A DNA stretch of 64,000 nucleotides from Caprella mutica (Eukaryota > Arthropoda > Malacostraca > Amphipoda > Caprellidae), in contig CANNZV010001628.1 of assembly GCA_947561585.1 (NCBI GenBank), positions 57,855 through 121,854 of the forward strand. Direction: 5' to 3'. The notes beneath the pieces are model-generated. The model saw nothing but the letters and a program-made list of their open reading frames with translations. It was not told the origin of the DNA and ran no database searches. Of the stretch, positions 33,851 to 45,599 are shown in pieces. The first letter of the stretch is position 1. Every line of letters starts with the position of its first letter. A program made the position numbers and the translations under genes.

Positions 33851-34714
33851 TCACAGAGTATATAATATATAGGTATGAAGGTAGCATGCCTTGCAAGGAA
33901 AAGTGGCGCCATGGGCGTGTCTTAAAGGTTTATAAACAGGTTAAACGAATGGGGAAAAAATTGCCATTGAGAAGAAAATATTTTCTATCTTCCTTCTTGA
34001 ATATCTCTTAAACGGTAGATTAAACTTGTGCGTGAGTCAGAATAGAATTCTTTAGAATTTAATAATCTATCGAATAGTATGAAAATATTTCAAAGAAATG
34101 GTTATTACCACTGTTAAAAGAACAAAAAGCTAACTGCTATCACGTAGTTGTCCGTTGATTAATGGGCACTGGTCAACATTTTCATCCGCTTTAATTACTG
34201 TAGCTAAGCGCCTAAAATAAGAACAAACATAATATTGCAATAATAAAATAAGAAATAAACAATGTAAAATGTCAATTATTTGTAACATAGGTTTCATAGG
34301 TTTTAATCTAAAGATAAAGTTTTCATATAAAGAATTTGTAGACTCGGCTCTTAGTAACATTTCGTACTATTTCTATTCGTTTAACCTGTTATAGTCTATG
34401 AACCTTGGTGTCTTCCCCTAATGCACCCCTGCCACTCGATACAACGGGCTTATTATGCCCCTCCTCCAAAGATCAGTGCTAATAGAGTAACAGTCGAGGG
34501 ATGTCATGCTGTTCTGTACTGTTTGTAGCTATCACAGTTTCGATAACTAATTATTTACCAATTGTGATGATATATTTTATGTGTAAACCTATCGTTTACT
34601 AATTTATGAAAACATTTATGAAAACTTCTCATTCAATTTTATAATATTTGTATTAAAATTGTTTTAATCACAAGTCATTTTTAACACAACTTCTGGTTTA
34701 GAGGATAATGGTAA
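33851..34714. other. No recognisable gene
   Basis: AT-rich unique-looking sequence. The minus-strand frame at 34130-34360 is hydrophobic at its N-terminus, but no family is apparent. Confidence 0.4.
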
Positions 34715-35030
34715 GGTAGGCTTGCATGCTTCATTTACTATCTCTTCTCATTTTCCTCCAAGAGTTTTTGCTAGGTAGGAATTTAGGTTTCATTTACTTA
34801 ACATCAACTCTTCATTTTCCTCTTCCATCTGTCAGTTCCATCTTTCCCAATTCACATTCTTTAAGGAACTGCTTTTCTGCATACCTGATCTTGGCCAACG
34901 AATCGTGCTAGATGAATTGGTTCATGGAGCAACTTTCCTTTCTGACTGCCTCTTCGAGTCCCTTGTATCTATCTTCCTTTTGATGTTAGCGATATAGTTT
35001 TTGGTTCTGAAGCAGACTTCAATTCTTTGA
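34715..35030. repeat. Inverted copy of the dispersed repeat at 13690-13975
   Basis: Contains CTCTTCATTTTCCTCTTCCA, AACTGCTTTTCTGCATAC, ATGGAGCAACTTTCCTTTCT and GATGTTAGCGATATAG, the reverse complements of the ordered blocks described at 13690-13975. Confidence 0.6.
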
Positions 35031-35555
35031 GTCATAAGATTTGAGAATAAAAAGTACAAAGTTGTATAGGTACTTTTTTATCATTATGTTATTAAACTCA
35101 ATAGTACTGAATGTAAATGAAAATAATATGCTGCATTATAAGGAGGGATATATTTAATCCCACCATGCAACTTGTGTTCAACAATGATATTTTTATGGTG
35201 GTTTACATATTATCCCATGTAACATAATAGGCAAGTTTACATATATATTGATGTGTTTGTACATAAAATACTTTAATTTATTATTTACTCCCGTTGTATG
35301 ATAATTAATACATATACTTTCTCCATGCTGATCAGATGTCAACAAGAGTTATACATATATTTTTATTTTAATTCAATATAATAGAATGATATACGTGTAT
35401 GGGCCATTGCTTCTTTTTTCTTATAATAATTTAATCTCAGTTATTTAATAACTTTCATTAATTAATATTCTTAATAATTTAATTACAAAATGTATTATTT
35501 TGATTAACCTTTAATTAATTTTATATTATAGGATATTAAATGTTTATATTCATAA

Positions 35556-35893
35556 TATTTAATATAGCAATTTAAAACTTATATGAGATGTGTGCTTTAT
35601 TAACCATCAAATAAAACCCCAAACAATATGAAGCCGATTCAAACGAAAATATGACAAATTGGCTACCTAATTGAATACAAAATTAATAAAGTTTAGAATA
35701 GAAAAACCTATATACCCATATCTGCATGATGTACGAGTTACTGTTATGTTGCAACACCATGCAAGTTGACATCAGAGTTTCACAGGCGACTGAGGCGATG
35801 GGCTGACTCGCCCATGAGTGGCGAGTGAAAACAAAAAAAAATTGTAGTAACTCGCATGCGAGTTACTAACCTCCTGCACATGACAGTTACTCA
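35556..35893 (-). repeat. Left arm of a ~335-bp inverted repeat
   Basis: Pairs with 38468-38800 at about 90 % identity by eye: GCCATCAAATAAAACCCC-type sequence, AAGCCGATTCAAACGAAAAT, GGCTGACTCGCCCATGAGTG and the inner palindrome GTAACTCGCATGCGAGTTAC. The two arms enclose the Penelope remnant and the MULE-like element. It may be two opposite copies of one transposon. Confidence 0.75.
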
Positions 35894-36189
35894 GCTTATG
35901 CGGTCACACTGTTAGATTGTATTTAAAAGTGGAACAAAAATTATAAAAACCAGAACCTAAACCAGTAAAACTATTTTTTCTGAACTAAACAATGGAATTT
36001 GTCCTGCCTATGATTATTACAATCTATAAATGATAAACTATTATTATGCTTTAGTTCAAAGGTAAAATTAGCATGACATCTTTATCAGATCCAACCAAAT
36101 TCATAGAAATAACAGATTCCATTCAGAAATATTCACTTAAAATAGAAGATTAATTATTTCCTACGTAAAATGAAAAGACTGAAATATTT

Positions 36190-37265
36190 TAACGATTCTG
36201 TTTATAAAAAGTTATATGTCAGTGGCTCTGGACCTGGTATTTTGTATGGCCTACCCAAAGTTCACAAGCTTGATTTTATATAAATTTCAATTTAGACCTA
36301 TTTCTGCAGCTTATAACACTCCTAGATTTAACATAGCTAAATTTGTAGTCCCTTTTTTATCACATTTGACCACTAATGAATACACTTGCAAAAATTCATA
36401 TGATTTTAGTGAAGAAGTAACTAGCATTCCAAATTCTGACAATATTTTAATGGTTTCATTTGACATCGAAAATCTTTTTACAAACATACCTCTTCATGAA
36501 ACTATTTTCTGATCCATCTTCTACTTTTTAGGGCTAACTGTCTCATTTTTTAGAACATTTTTAGAGCTTTCAGTTTTAAATAGTTTCTTTTTTTCAATAA
36601 CAAATATTCTTAACAACTTGAAGGTTTAGATATGGGACTCCCATTAGGTCCTACTTTCGCAAATATTTTTATGTGCCATCACGAACAAAATTGGCTTGCA
36701 GACTGCCCCACTAATTTTAAACCCTTGTTTTACAAAAGATATACAAGTCTCGCGTTCCCCTATTTTTAACTTACCTCAATAGCAAGCATAGCAGTATAAA
36801 TTTTACCTTTGAACTCGAGCAAAATAATAGTTTGTCATTTTTAGATTGTAATATTCATAGGCAGGACAACAAGTTCCATAGATCAGTTTTCAGAAAAATT
36901 AGTTTTACAGGTTTAGGTTCTAGTTTTTATAGTTTTTGTTCCACTTTTCAATACAATAGCATCAAAACTTTAATCTTCAGGACATGCAAAATTAGTTGAA
37001 TTTTTTCATTTTTTAAGCGGGAGATTTCTTTTTTACGCTCTTTTTTATTAACAATGGCTTTTGTACTTTTTTAATAAAATTCTTATGCAGTTTTTAGATA
37101 GGAATTTTAATAGCACTTATACTGTACCACCCGCTGATAACATTTTATATGCATCTCTACCATATCTAGGCTACCACTCTGTCAAATTAAAACCAGATCT
37201 TTCCATTCTTTCGTCAGAATTACAACGAAAAGTTGTAATGTATACCTACATCCTACAACTTGCTG
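36190..37265 (+). pseudogene. Penelope-like element reverse transcriptase remnant
   Basis: Broken + strand frames in order: PGILYGLPKVHK (36228-36265), FRPISAAYNTPRFNIAKFVV and TNEYTCKNSYDF (36290-36410), NILMVSFDIENLFTNIPLHE (motif A, 36440-36500), LPLGPTFANIFMCHHEQNWL (motif B region, 36635-36710), then decayed sequence and LPYLGYHSVKLKPDLS (37160-37205). This order is characteristic of Penelope-like retroelements, which carry a GIY-YIG endonuclease after the RT; that domain is not visible here. Many stops; the 5' part is missing. It is cut by the MULE-like insertion at 37284. Confidence 0.85.
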
Positions 37266-37283
37266 TCGTCAAGGACAATATGG

Positions 37284-38064
37284 CGTGACCGGACAATTGC
37301 CACCCGCGGACAATTGCCACCCGCGAACAATTGCCACCCGCGGACAATTGCCACCCAAATATTTATTATCAGGCCTCTTAACTTTAAAAATGGTGATAAA
37401 ATATGTATATTATTTTTGTACGATTAAATATTAATTTTATAGTGCTTATATGCCAATGAGCATCTCAACTCATAGATATCCTAGAATATGAATATTTGTT
37501 TATTAATGATAGTATTGAAAAAGGAAGATATTTTTAATTTACTAAGGACATCATTAATTGAATAATGGAAATAATTCGTATAAAAATAACATATAATTTA
37601 TTATATCAACTATGGAAATAATCAATTTAAAAAAATTGTGTAATGAAATTTTTTATCTTATGTATACATTAAGCAGTCATTCCGCACAGACCTATATGTG
37701 ATAAGTTAGTGCAGTTTCAAATTAACTAATCTGTGAAAAAGTTAATTGGCTTAAAATTGTAGATGCGTGGTGTTTAAGAAAATCTATTAGTATAAATTCT
37801 GAATCTTATAGACGAAGGGAATTAAACAGTTTTTAATCGTTCTAAAGAAGAGGTATAAAGTATTCGATAACATAAGATTTAAAAAATATAAGATTTAAAA
37901 AGCACATTCAGAAACCGAATAAAAATATCTTCTTATAATGTATATATTTAATCCTTAATCGTACAAAAATAGTATACATATTTTATCACCATTTTCAAAG
38001 TTAAGAGGCCTAATATTAATTATTTGGGTGGCAATTGTCCGGGGGTGGCAATTGTCCTAGCACC
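37284..38064. mobile_element. MULE-like non-autonomous element with tandemly iterated termini
   Basis: 781 bp flanked by a perfect 9-bp target duplication ACAATATGG (37275-37283, 38065-38073). The left terminus CGTGACC is followed by four tandem units of GGACAATTGCCACCCGC; the right terminus has two units in inverse orientation and ends GTCCTAGCACC. Inside, a further inverted repeat of about 90 bp (TTATTATCAGGCCTCTTAAC / reverse at about 38010) brings the total pairing to about 150 bp. There is no ORF. A 9-bp duplication is typical of Mutator-like elements. Confidence 0.85.
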
Positions 38065-38278
38065 ACAATATGGTACCTGTATAGGTGCCTAGTATGGCAC
38101 CTACATGCTTGGTATACCTAGTTATGACTATTCTTCGTTAAAAGGGAATAGATTTTATTGAGAATACTAAATTGAACTTCATATGTGATCTTGTAGACTT
38201 AATTAATCATAAAGTAATTAGTTCTCTAATCCCTATCAATCGTGAACATTTATATTCCTAACGACTTCACACGTTGAG

Positions 38279-38468
38279 GCCCTGTTACACGGTGCGAGTT
38301 GGCCTAGTCAGTTACTGTAGGGCAGCTACTCGCACAGTGTGACCGCATCAGTCGAGTAACTGTTGTGGAAATTCAATGCTATTAACATTGAGCTACTGGC
38401 ATGAGAGTACAGTGGGACAGCTGCTGTCCACTGTCATGACGGTAACTCGCATCGTGTAACAAACCCAT
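38279..38468. mobile_element. 190-bp MITE with GTTACACGGTGCGAG termini
   Basis: Left end GGCCCTGTTACACGGTGCGA, right end CTCGCATCGTGTAACAAACC, inverted with few mismatches. The inner part contains CAGCTGCTGTCCACTGTCA and several GCGAGTAAC/GTTACTCGC words. A second copy is the host of the hAT insertion at 39031. Terminus style resembles PIF/Harbinger elements, but a TWA duplication is not clean. Confidence 0.7.
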
Positions 38469-38800
38469 AACTGTCATGTGCAGGAGGTTAGTAACTCGCA
38501 TGCAAGTTACTACAATTTTTTGTTTTTACTCGCCACTCATGGGCGAGTCAGCCCCTCGCCTCAGTCGCCTGTGAAACTCGGATGTCAACTTGCATGGTGT
38601 TGCAACATAACAATAACTCTTATGTCATGCAGATATAGATTTTACTATTCTAAACTGGGATAATTTTGTATTCAATTAGGTAGCCGATTTGTCATATTTT
38701 CGTTTGAATCGGCTTCATATTGTTTGGAGTTTTATTTGATGGTTAATAAAGCATGCATATCTTATAAGTTTTAAATTGCTATATTAAATATTATGAATAA
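38468..38800 (+). repeat. Right arm of the ~335-bp inverted repeat
   Basis: Reverse complement of 35556-35893. It starts immediately after the MITE, at ACTGTCATGTGCAGGAGG, and ends in AT-rich sequence near 38800. Confidence 0.75.
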
Positions 38801-39030
38801 AAAAATTTAATATCCTATAATATTGATCAAATTAATTATAGGTTAAATAAATTAATGAAATTAATAAAAGTAATTATTAATTAATAGAAATATTAATTAT
38901 TATTTAAATCAATAAATTATTATTTAAATCAATAAATAGTTAAATTAATCAATAAAAAAGTTTTTTTTATATTTTTTAAATAAATATAATACACAGTGCG
39001 AGTGTAGGTTCAGTAACTGCCTATTTTTAG

Positions 39031-40586
39031 CAGGTCTGTCACTGATGGGGGAATTCCTCCATATCTGGGGGAAACGAGCACTGTTTGGGGGAATGGGGGA
39101 GAAATTGAATATTTGGATAGAGAATGGGGAAAAATGAAGTTAATGCATCTAATTGGCAATTTTCATCAAAATATGACAATTGAAGCAATACTTAAGCCGG
39201 TTTTCCACTGAGACAACATGTAGCATGCAACTTCACTGTCATTCAACAAGAATGTAGCATGCGACTTTCAACAAAGAGACACGAAGCATGCAGCAAGGTA
39301 AAGCCTTCGTGGCTTGTAGCATGCTTTGTTGCCTGTTGCTTGCTGCAAGACTATTTCAACCAGTTAAACAAAAACGAAACCAATTTCCAAACATTGAGCG
39401 TAAATGCGATCAACTGAAAAATGGAATAGAGGGTTCAGAAAAATACTCGTGTGAAGAAAATGAAATATTATCTGATGAATAAGATATTTTCATTTGCTCA
39501 AGGCCTTTTATGTTGTTAGATATTTAATGTTATAATTTAAATGCATTATTAACAATATAAATTCTTCGCATAATGAATATTACATATTTTTATTTATAAG
39601 AGTTTTCTCTATATAATGATGTAATTATATGAAAAACAAGATTTAATTAAATTATTTATTTCATTAAATAATTAAAATAATTCTGTTATTTATACTCCAC
39701 ACTGTGACTATACATAATCTCTAACGTTTATATATTCGTTAATACTGTAGTATGGCAATGCCCATATTCTAATCTAAATTTTTTACAATGAAAACTAATG
39801 TAATATTTTGTCATCAATACTATAAAAAAATTCTTTTCGCTGCCGGCAACAAAAATCCTTCCCATCGGTGGTGGGAAGCCGTTCAACGCTAGGCAACAAG
39901 CTAAATCTTGCTTAATGTGGCAGGCAACTGAGCAACGTGTAACCACGTGCAGCATGCTACGCAGCCACATTCTACACGTTGCCTTCTGTTGAACTGATTG
40001 AAATACATTTTGCCCTGCAGCAATGTAGCATGCTGCGTGTTGCCAAAATGTTGCCTTAGTGGAAACCCGGTTTTAATAACTTCTAACTGATGCCGAAAGT
40101 GAAGAACATATAAATACTAAATATATATTCATATATTGTTTGGTTTGAGTTAGCTGAAGAGAACTTGGAAAAAATATTTTGTCTGTCTTATGTTAGTTCT
40201 GTTTGCGTTAGGTTGCTTTCTTTGGTTTGCTTGCTGCAGGCGCTTGACAGGACTGCTATATAAGACCCGTGATAGAGATATTATGTTATGACAACAAATT
40301 AAGATTCGTAATTCTTTTTAAATTCTATTCTATGTTAACTATATTTGATCAAAGGATTTTTATTAATCAATAAAGAAAACTTGATTTTCGGGAAAGAAAA
40401 TATAATATATAAATATAATGTCTACTTAATTGAAAAGTGCTGCTTTCAAAACGCACGTATGATTCGTAAAATACACTGTTTTTTGACTATTTTTATATAT
40501 TTTCTGGATTTGGGGGAAAATGTTCTAAAATGGGATTTTTTTCCAGCTATTATGGGGGAAACCGAAAATTCTCAGTGGCAGCCCTG
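39031..40586. mobile_element. hAT-like non-autonomous element
   Basis: Ends CAGGTCTGTCACTGA and TCAGTGGCAGCCCTG form imperfect terminal inverted repeats; subterminal GGGGGAA/TTTCCCCC motifs repeat on both sides. Flanks ATTTTTAG (39023-39030) and ATTTTCAG (40587-40594) form an 8-bp target duplication with one mismatch, as expected for hAT. No transposase frame is visible; the interior is taken up by another element. Confidence 0.75.
39192..40075. mobile_element. PIF/Harbinger-like non-autonomous element nested in the hAT element
   Basis: Terminal repeats AGCCGGTTTTCCACTGAGAC and, reversed at 40045-40072, AACCGGGTTTCCACTAAGGC, next to TTA on both sides (3-bp duplication typical of PIF/Harbinger). 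Six copies of AGCATGC lie near the two ends (about 39222-39317 and 39950-40032), perhaps transposase-binding sites. The short frame at 39288-39482 shows no transposase or Myb motif. Confidence 0.65.
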
Positions 40587-40819
40587 ATTTTCAGGCCATC
40601 AGCTCGCACTTGTGTGATCGGGTGAGGCGAGTCGAGCTACTCGCACGCGAGTACAGTGAGACAGCTGCTGTCCACTGTCACGACAGTAACTCGTACCGTG
40701 TAACAAGGCCTTAAGACTAGAGACTGTCCCTCTGTGAATACGGTTAGTAAGTTGTACGGTTTGTCATTATTTGCTGTGCGGTATGCTACTGTCTACTGAA
40801 CGCATAGATCGTTTCTGAT

Positions 40820-41800
40820 TGGTTGTTATTCTTGCATGTGCCCTACCAAGTTTAGCGTCTATCTTATATGGTCTTTGATTACACTAGAATAGTTTCTAAC
40901 TTTCTATGATAATCTTGCTGATTAATTATGTATCTCTTGAAGACTCTTAATTGGAGCAAAATGGATCAATAATTCGTCTATCAAGAGTGGTTGAATGGAT
41001 GAAAAACGGGAGCGTGGAGAATTCGCCTTTGCTTCTAACTGCCAAACACCAAGTATATACGTCCCGCGAACGAGAAATCTCCGAGTTTTCGACCTTCGAT
41101 CGCTCGTCTTGTACAGTTGTATATTGTAGATAGCTGCAAACACTACAGCACCTACTCTCTACGAGTCTACTGTTAATAGATTTATACTCTTGACTGATGG
41201 CAGAGGTGCGAGGGTTTTTTATTTGGCATTTCTTTATTTTCGGATCATTCTTTTTGTTTGCTTGAGAAAATTCCTTTCACCTTCCTGTAGATTTCAGTTC
41301 CAATAATCGAAGTTGAAAAGGAGAGAGGGTGTGTAAATACTCTCCTTTCTCTTAAGTAGGTTGAAGCACTTGATGACAATTATTACCTTTGGAAATTTGC
41401 GGAAGGTTATATTTTACCCGGTATTTATTTTATTATTATCTTGTTATTCGCATAACTTATGAAGTGTTCAACCAAATTGCCTGAAATTTGGTGAAACAAT
41501 TGGTCAATGTCCAGACCATTTCCCCTCACCCGAGAAACCACCCTCACGCATCGAGAATCTCTTGCATGAATTTTATCACCTCCCAGTATAGCAGAGACTC
41601 TCATTGCCTATATCCTATTTTCTTTTTATTATACTATTATTATTATGGTAATTTATTTCACTCTGGTATTTCTTCCCCCACTTTGGTGGAAAACCTTCAG
41701 AGGCAGGGAAGTGCCAGAAATAAATACTTAACAGTTTCGGCCGCTATGTAATGATTGTCACCGGAGTAACCCCCTTTAACCATAAAATAGTCAGTATCTG
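40820..41800 (-). mobile_element. X-family element, copy 4, inverted and lacking ORF X
   Basis: Going down from 41800: X flank (GGTTACTCCGGTGACAATCA, AAGGTTTTCCACCAAAGTGG), then directly the X centre (31170-31800 equivalent) to about 40820. ORF X is missing, so either it was deleted or an ORF-less form exists. Includes the 31330-type block with TTGGTCAATGTCCAGACC related to the 114-bp minisatellite. Confidence 0.65.
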
Positions 41801-42359
41801 CATATGTCTAAGCTGCCAACAAATCCTAAATGCTTTGAATCTGGCCTGCTGCTATAAATTCCTCAAAGACACTATCCATTTTAGTAAGTTGCAAGAGATA
41901 TTAATATAAAATATAGAAAAAAACAAGCTAAATCAACTGAAAACAAAATTTAACAATATTAAGAAAATAAAACTTAATAATAAAAATAGTAAATAGTATT
42001 AGATATATAGCTACCAATATGTTGTAAATATAATCTTACAGAAGATTTAAAATTTGGGGGATAAATTGCAACCTATTCATAGCTAAATTAAGTTAATAAA
42101 GAAATTAAATTCAAATTTCCATAGATACCAAGTTCATAAAATGCAATTAAAAGTAGTACAGTAATCGGTTAAAGCAAATTAATTCGCTTTTACTTCAAAC
42201 GGTCAAAACTCAGATATATGTAACTGCCTTAAAATCTATAATAAATTGTTCATCTTGGCTTGAAATTTTCAGAAACATGACTCGGTCACGTCAAATTGGA
42301 ACACTATCTCATTTCATCCTGTCTACAGGAACTGGTCAATTTCATAGAGATCTTTTATT
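41801..42359. other. No gene seen
   Basis: Very AT-rich sequence with no repeats that I could match within the window. Confidence 0.4.
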
Positions 42360-43560
42360 ATGTTCACAGTAAAATTTAGGTAAATATAGAGTTTAATTAA
42401 AGTGTTTGTAGCAAAATTAATGTAAACATAGAAATTAATTCAAAAGTTTTCGTTTTTGATATTCTATCCAAAATATCTCCTATATCTTGCACACTTGTAA
42501 CTACGCCAATTCGTATATCCAAGCATAATTCAGTACATATCTACGCCAATTACGTATACATGGATTTAGTGAATTTAGATTTCACGCAAATTAATTGGTG
42601 TTATCCAACGTACTCAACGAAGTGATTTGTCCATATTTAAAGGTATACGAAAAGTCACCAATATATTGGAGACTTTTGAGGGGTGAAATATTTCAAATAA
42701 GTTAAACTGTAATTAACTGTTAAATCACTAATAAAATAGCCATAAAAGATGGACATACAGCAGCATGAAACATATGGGACTTTTTTTTTTGCGGTGAAAT
42801 GATTCCAATTTCTCACGAAACTGGCGACTTTAATGCCACACTCAAAATTAATACAATCATATAAATTCAAAATTGCTCTTAGAGAATATCCCAAATATCT
42901 CTCATATTCTGCAGACTGGATTTTCTCCTATGATGCAATGTCATTTTGGCCATTTTTTATCATTCGTTATTTGGAGGGAAATTTAGCTTCTTTTGGAGAG
43001 TTTATGAACCATACTATCATATCTTGGTCTTACCCTATGCCAGTGGTCTGAATATGATGCATTTAACATTTGACGTGCAATCTATGTTTAAAATAACTAA
43101 TTAAGTAAAATCAATAATAAAATATAGTCATAACGGATTCACATGCATCAGACTTAAAACATATTGATGTTTTCAACTGTAAATTGAGTCAATTCTCTAT
43201 GTGGCAACCTAAGTTTATTTTCTCGTGAAACTGGCGACAGTAATGCTACACTATGAAACAAGGATGTTTAGTATTCTTAACAAAATTGATGTAAACATAG
43301 AAATTAATTAAAAATTGCTCTTGGAGAATATCCCAAATATCTCCCATATTGTGCAGACTGGATTTTGAAATCCCATGCTGCAATGTCCTTTTGGCAATTT
43401 TTGATCATTCGGTATTTGGAGAGAAATCTAGCTTATTTTGAGTTTCTGAACCATGCTATTTTACTTGGGTCTTACCCTATGCCAGTGGGCAGAATGAGAG
43501 ACATTTTTATTCGAGAACACTTTACCACTTTCTACAGCCTGGAACAGACATATCACTGCC
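42360..43560. repeat. Tandem ~470-bp repeat, two to three diverged units
   Basis: Units share TTGCTCTTRGAGAATATCCC, CAGACTGGATTTT, GCAATGTCMTTTTGG and ATCATTCGKTATTTGGAG; they occur at 42860-43020 and 43310-43480, with a partial one at 42410-42480. The block is related to sequence at 160-560. Short + frames run through both units but diverge in frame, so coding is unlikely. Confidence 0.55.
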
Positions 43561-43689
43561 TTCTTTCATGAAGCCATTATACAATATTGTTCAACTAATA
43601 TATTGGTACCTAGGTTCAGGATAATCCTCACTCTATGATAAATTAACAATTGCGAGGGAAGAATATAGCAGTAATTGCAACGGCAATTT

Positions 43690-44560
43690 AGCAAAGTAAT
43701 GAAATGTGTAAGAATAGTTATTTAATGAGTGTTATAGAAAAAGAGAGACCAAAAGAGGATAATGACCGACCCAAATGGGAGAACTTCTAGGTAGCTAATA
43801 AGTTTTGAAGCAATACGTTCACTGAATCAAAATGGTGGTGTAAAATATTTGATGCATATCTGTACATCCACTAAAATTATATTGCTTTCTGCTCATTAAA
43901 TACATTTGAACATAATATTAGTATCTAATGTATTGTTATTTCGCAGTCTTCGTCTTTTAAATAGGTATTAATATTGCAATAAATAGTTACTGAATATATT
44001 AGGTAATACAGTGTAGTGTATTTTATATACTTTATATGTATACTTTTCATATTTTAATGATGATCACAAGTCACAACTCATACTAATAGCTTTATTCACA
44101 CAACTATAGTTATAAATACAGCCCAATATATATGGCCTGCGTGTACTAACAGGAGATAGACGAAACCAACATTATCTATTGGTATCTCGCAGTACAATCC
44201 TCTGAAACGATGCTGTGTTGGCCAGATAACTACTTGACGCTTAGGGTCATCAATGACATCAAACTCATAATACGTCTATGAATTTGAGACAATAGGGACT
44301 TTCCTGTGAAGCAACTTGCCGATGGCTGCCAGAGTGGATTCAAATGGTCCAAGTTCCTCACTCTGCATATCAATACCATTAGCATTTCTCTCTCCCACAT
44401 TGTGTACATCCTCTGGCCAGCAATCATAGTTGCAACTCTACTCAAAGTGTCACCCATTGTTCGATGTACAATTTGACTCGCATAATATCTTAGCTTCACA
44501 TCTGGTACCCGTTATTCAAGGAGTTTTCCTGCGCTTCAGAACTGCCAGAGGCCAAACTGC
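43690..44560 (-). repeat. Z-family repeat, copy 3, inverted
   Basis: Reverse complement of 18700-19560. The minus-strand frame at 44230-44499 is the longest in the family and includes TMGDTLSRVATMIAGQRMYT. The end at about 44570 coincides with the start of a Tc1/mariner fragment. Confidence 0.7.
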
Positions 44561-44585
44561 AGGAATTTAATCACCAACAGTATAA

Positions 44586-44770
44586 AGGGTGTTAAAAAAA
44601 AACGATACCCAATTTTCGGTAGCCGTAATTCAAAAACTAATAAACTTACAAAAAATTGGTAAATCACATTTTGTTCCTCAACTATTGTTCTATCTTTCTA
44701 GAAAATTTCAGATTAATCAATAATTATTTCACAGTTCGAATTGTTCAAGTTGCACTTTCAGAAAATTTGC
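44586..44770. mobile_element. End fragment of the Tc1/mariner family seen at 16250-17035
   Basis: TATAAAGGGTGTTAAAAAAA followed by CGATACCC and GCCGTAATTCAAAAACTA is the inverted equivalent of 16890-17035. The rest of the element is absent. Confidence 0.65.
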
Positions 44771-44812
44771 AAATCACTGCTACTGTAAAAAGTGGTTAGA
44801 TGAAGGGCTATG

Positions 44813-44912
44813 GAGCCTGGCTCCTGCTCCGGAGCTATATAGAAAGTAACTGAAGGCTCCGACTCCAGCTCCGGGGCCACTATTTAAAAGTTGAAGCTCC
44901 GGCTCCTGTTAA
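44813..44912. repeat. GCTCC-rich patch
   Basis: About 100 bp with nine or more GGCTCC/GCTCCGG words in both phases (for example GGCTCCGACTCCAGCTCCGG), in otherwise AT-rich sequence. Possibly the subterminal region of a DNA transposon; partner end not found. Confidence 0.5.
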
Positions 44913-45002
44913 TTAATTAAAAAAGTTAATTTAAAGATTCATCTAAAAAACGAACAGAATGATTATCTAAAATTTACAAGACTACACATTTTTAATTTCA
45001 GT

Positions 45003-45529
45003 TTAAAACAATTCAAGTTCAATTTCAAACAATTCAAGTTCAATTTCAAACAATTCAAGTTCAATTTCAAACAATTCAAGTTCAATTTCAAACAATTCAA
45101 GTTCAATTTCAAACAATTCAAGTTCAATTTCAAACAATTCAAGTTCAATTTCAAACAATTCAAGTTCAATTTCAAACAATTCAAGTTCAATTTCAAACAA
45201 TTCAAGTTCAATTTCAAACAATTCAAGTTCAATTTCAAACAATTCAAGTTCAATTTCAAACAATTCAAGTTCAATTTCAAACAATTCAAGTTCAATTTCA
45301 AACAATTCAAGTTCAATTTCAAACAATTCAAGTTCAATTTCAAACAATTCAAGTTCAATTTCAAACAATTCAAGTTCAATTTCAAACAATTCAAGTTCAA
45401 TTTCAAACAATTCAAATTCAATTTCAAACAATTCAAGTTGAATTTCAAACAATTCAAGTTCAATTTCAAACAATTCAAGTTCAATTTCAAACAATTCAAG
45501 TTCAATTTCAAACAATTCAAGTTGAATAT
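45003..45529. repeat. 21-bp minisatellite, about 25 units
   Basis: Unit CAATTCAAGTTCAATTTCAA(A), nearly identical throughout, with a few single-base variants (AAATTC, AAGTTG) near 45412-45440 and at the end. Because 21 is divisible by 3, two minus-strand frames stay open as 7-residue repeats (FEIELEL and NCLKLNL types). No start context, splice site or flanking ORF supports translation. Confidence 0.95.
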
Positions 45530-45599
45530 AAGGTAAATGAAGATTAATTTAAAAATGAAATTCTACGGGCCCTCGATATCACACATAGGAAGCTCTGCA

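Larger units (their letters stand above)
38985..40713. mobile_element. Second copy of the GTTACACGG MITE, split by a hAT element
   Basis: The left half, 38985-39030 (TACACAGTGCGAGTG...), and the right half, 40595-40713 (...CGTACCGTGTAACAAGGCC reversed form of the left end), together give about 165 bp that align with 38279-38468. The hAT element lies between them with an 8-bp duplication, which dates it after the MITE. Confidence 0.65.

Noticed and set aside
39288..39482. 64-codon ORF in the nested PIF-like element
   Set aside because: Overlaps the AGCATGC subterminal repeats; no transposase or DNA-binding motif.
44230..44499. Helicase C-terminal domain in the Z family
   Set aside because: Only a vague resemblance (WEREM...VLICRVR); no Walker or other helicase motifs found, so it is mentioned under the repeat but not called.
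44963..45520. Long minus-strand ORFs of 170-185 codons as repeat proteins
   Set aside because: They arise because a 21-bp unit is a multiple of three; no start context, splice signal or flanking coding sequence.
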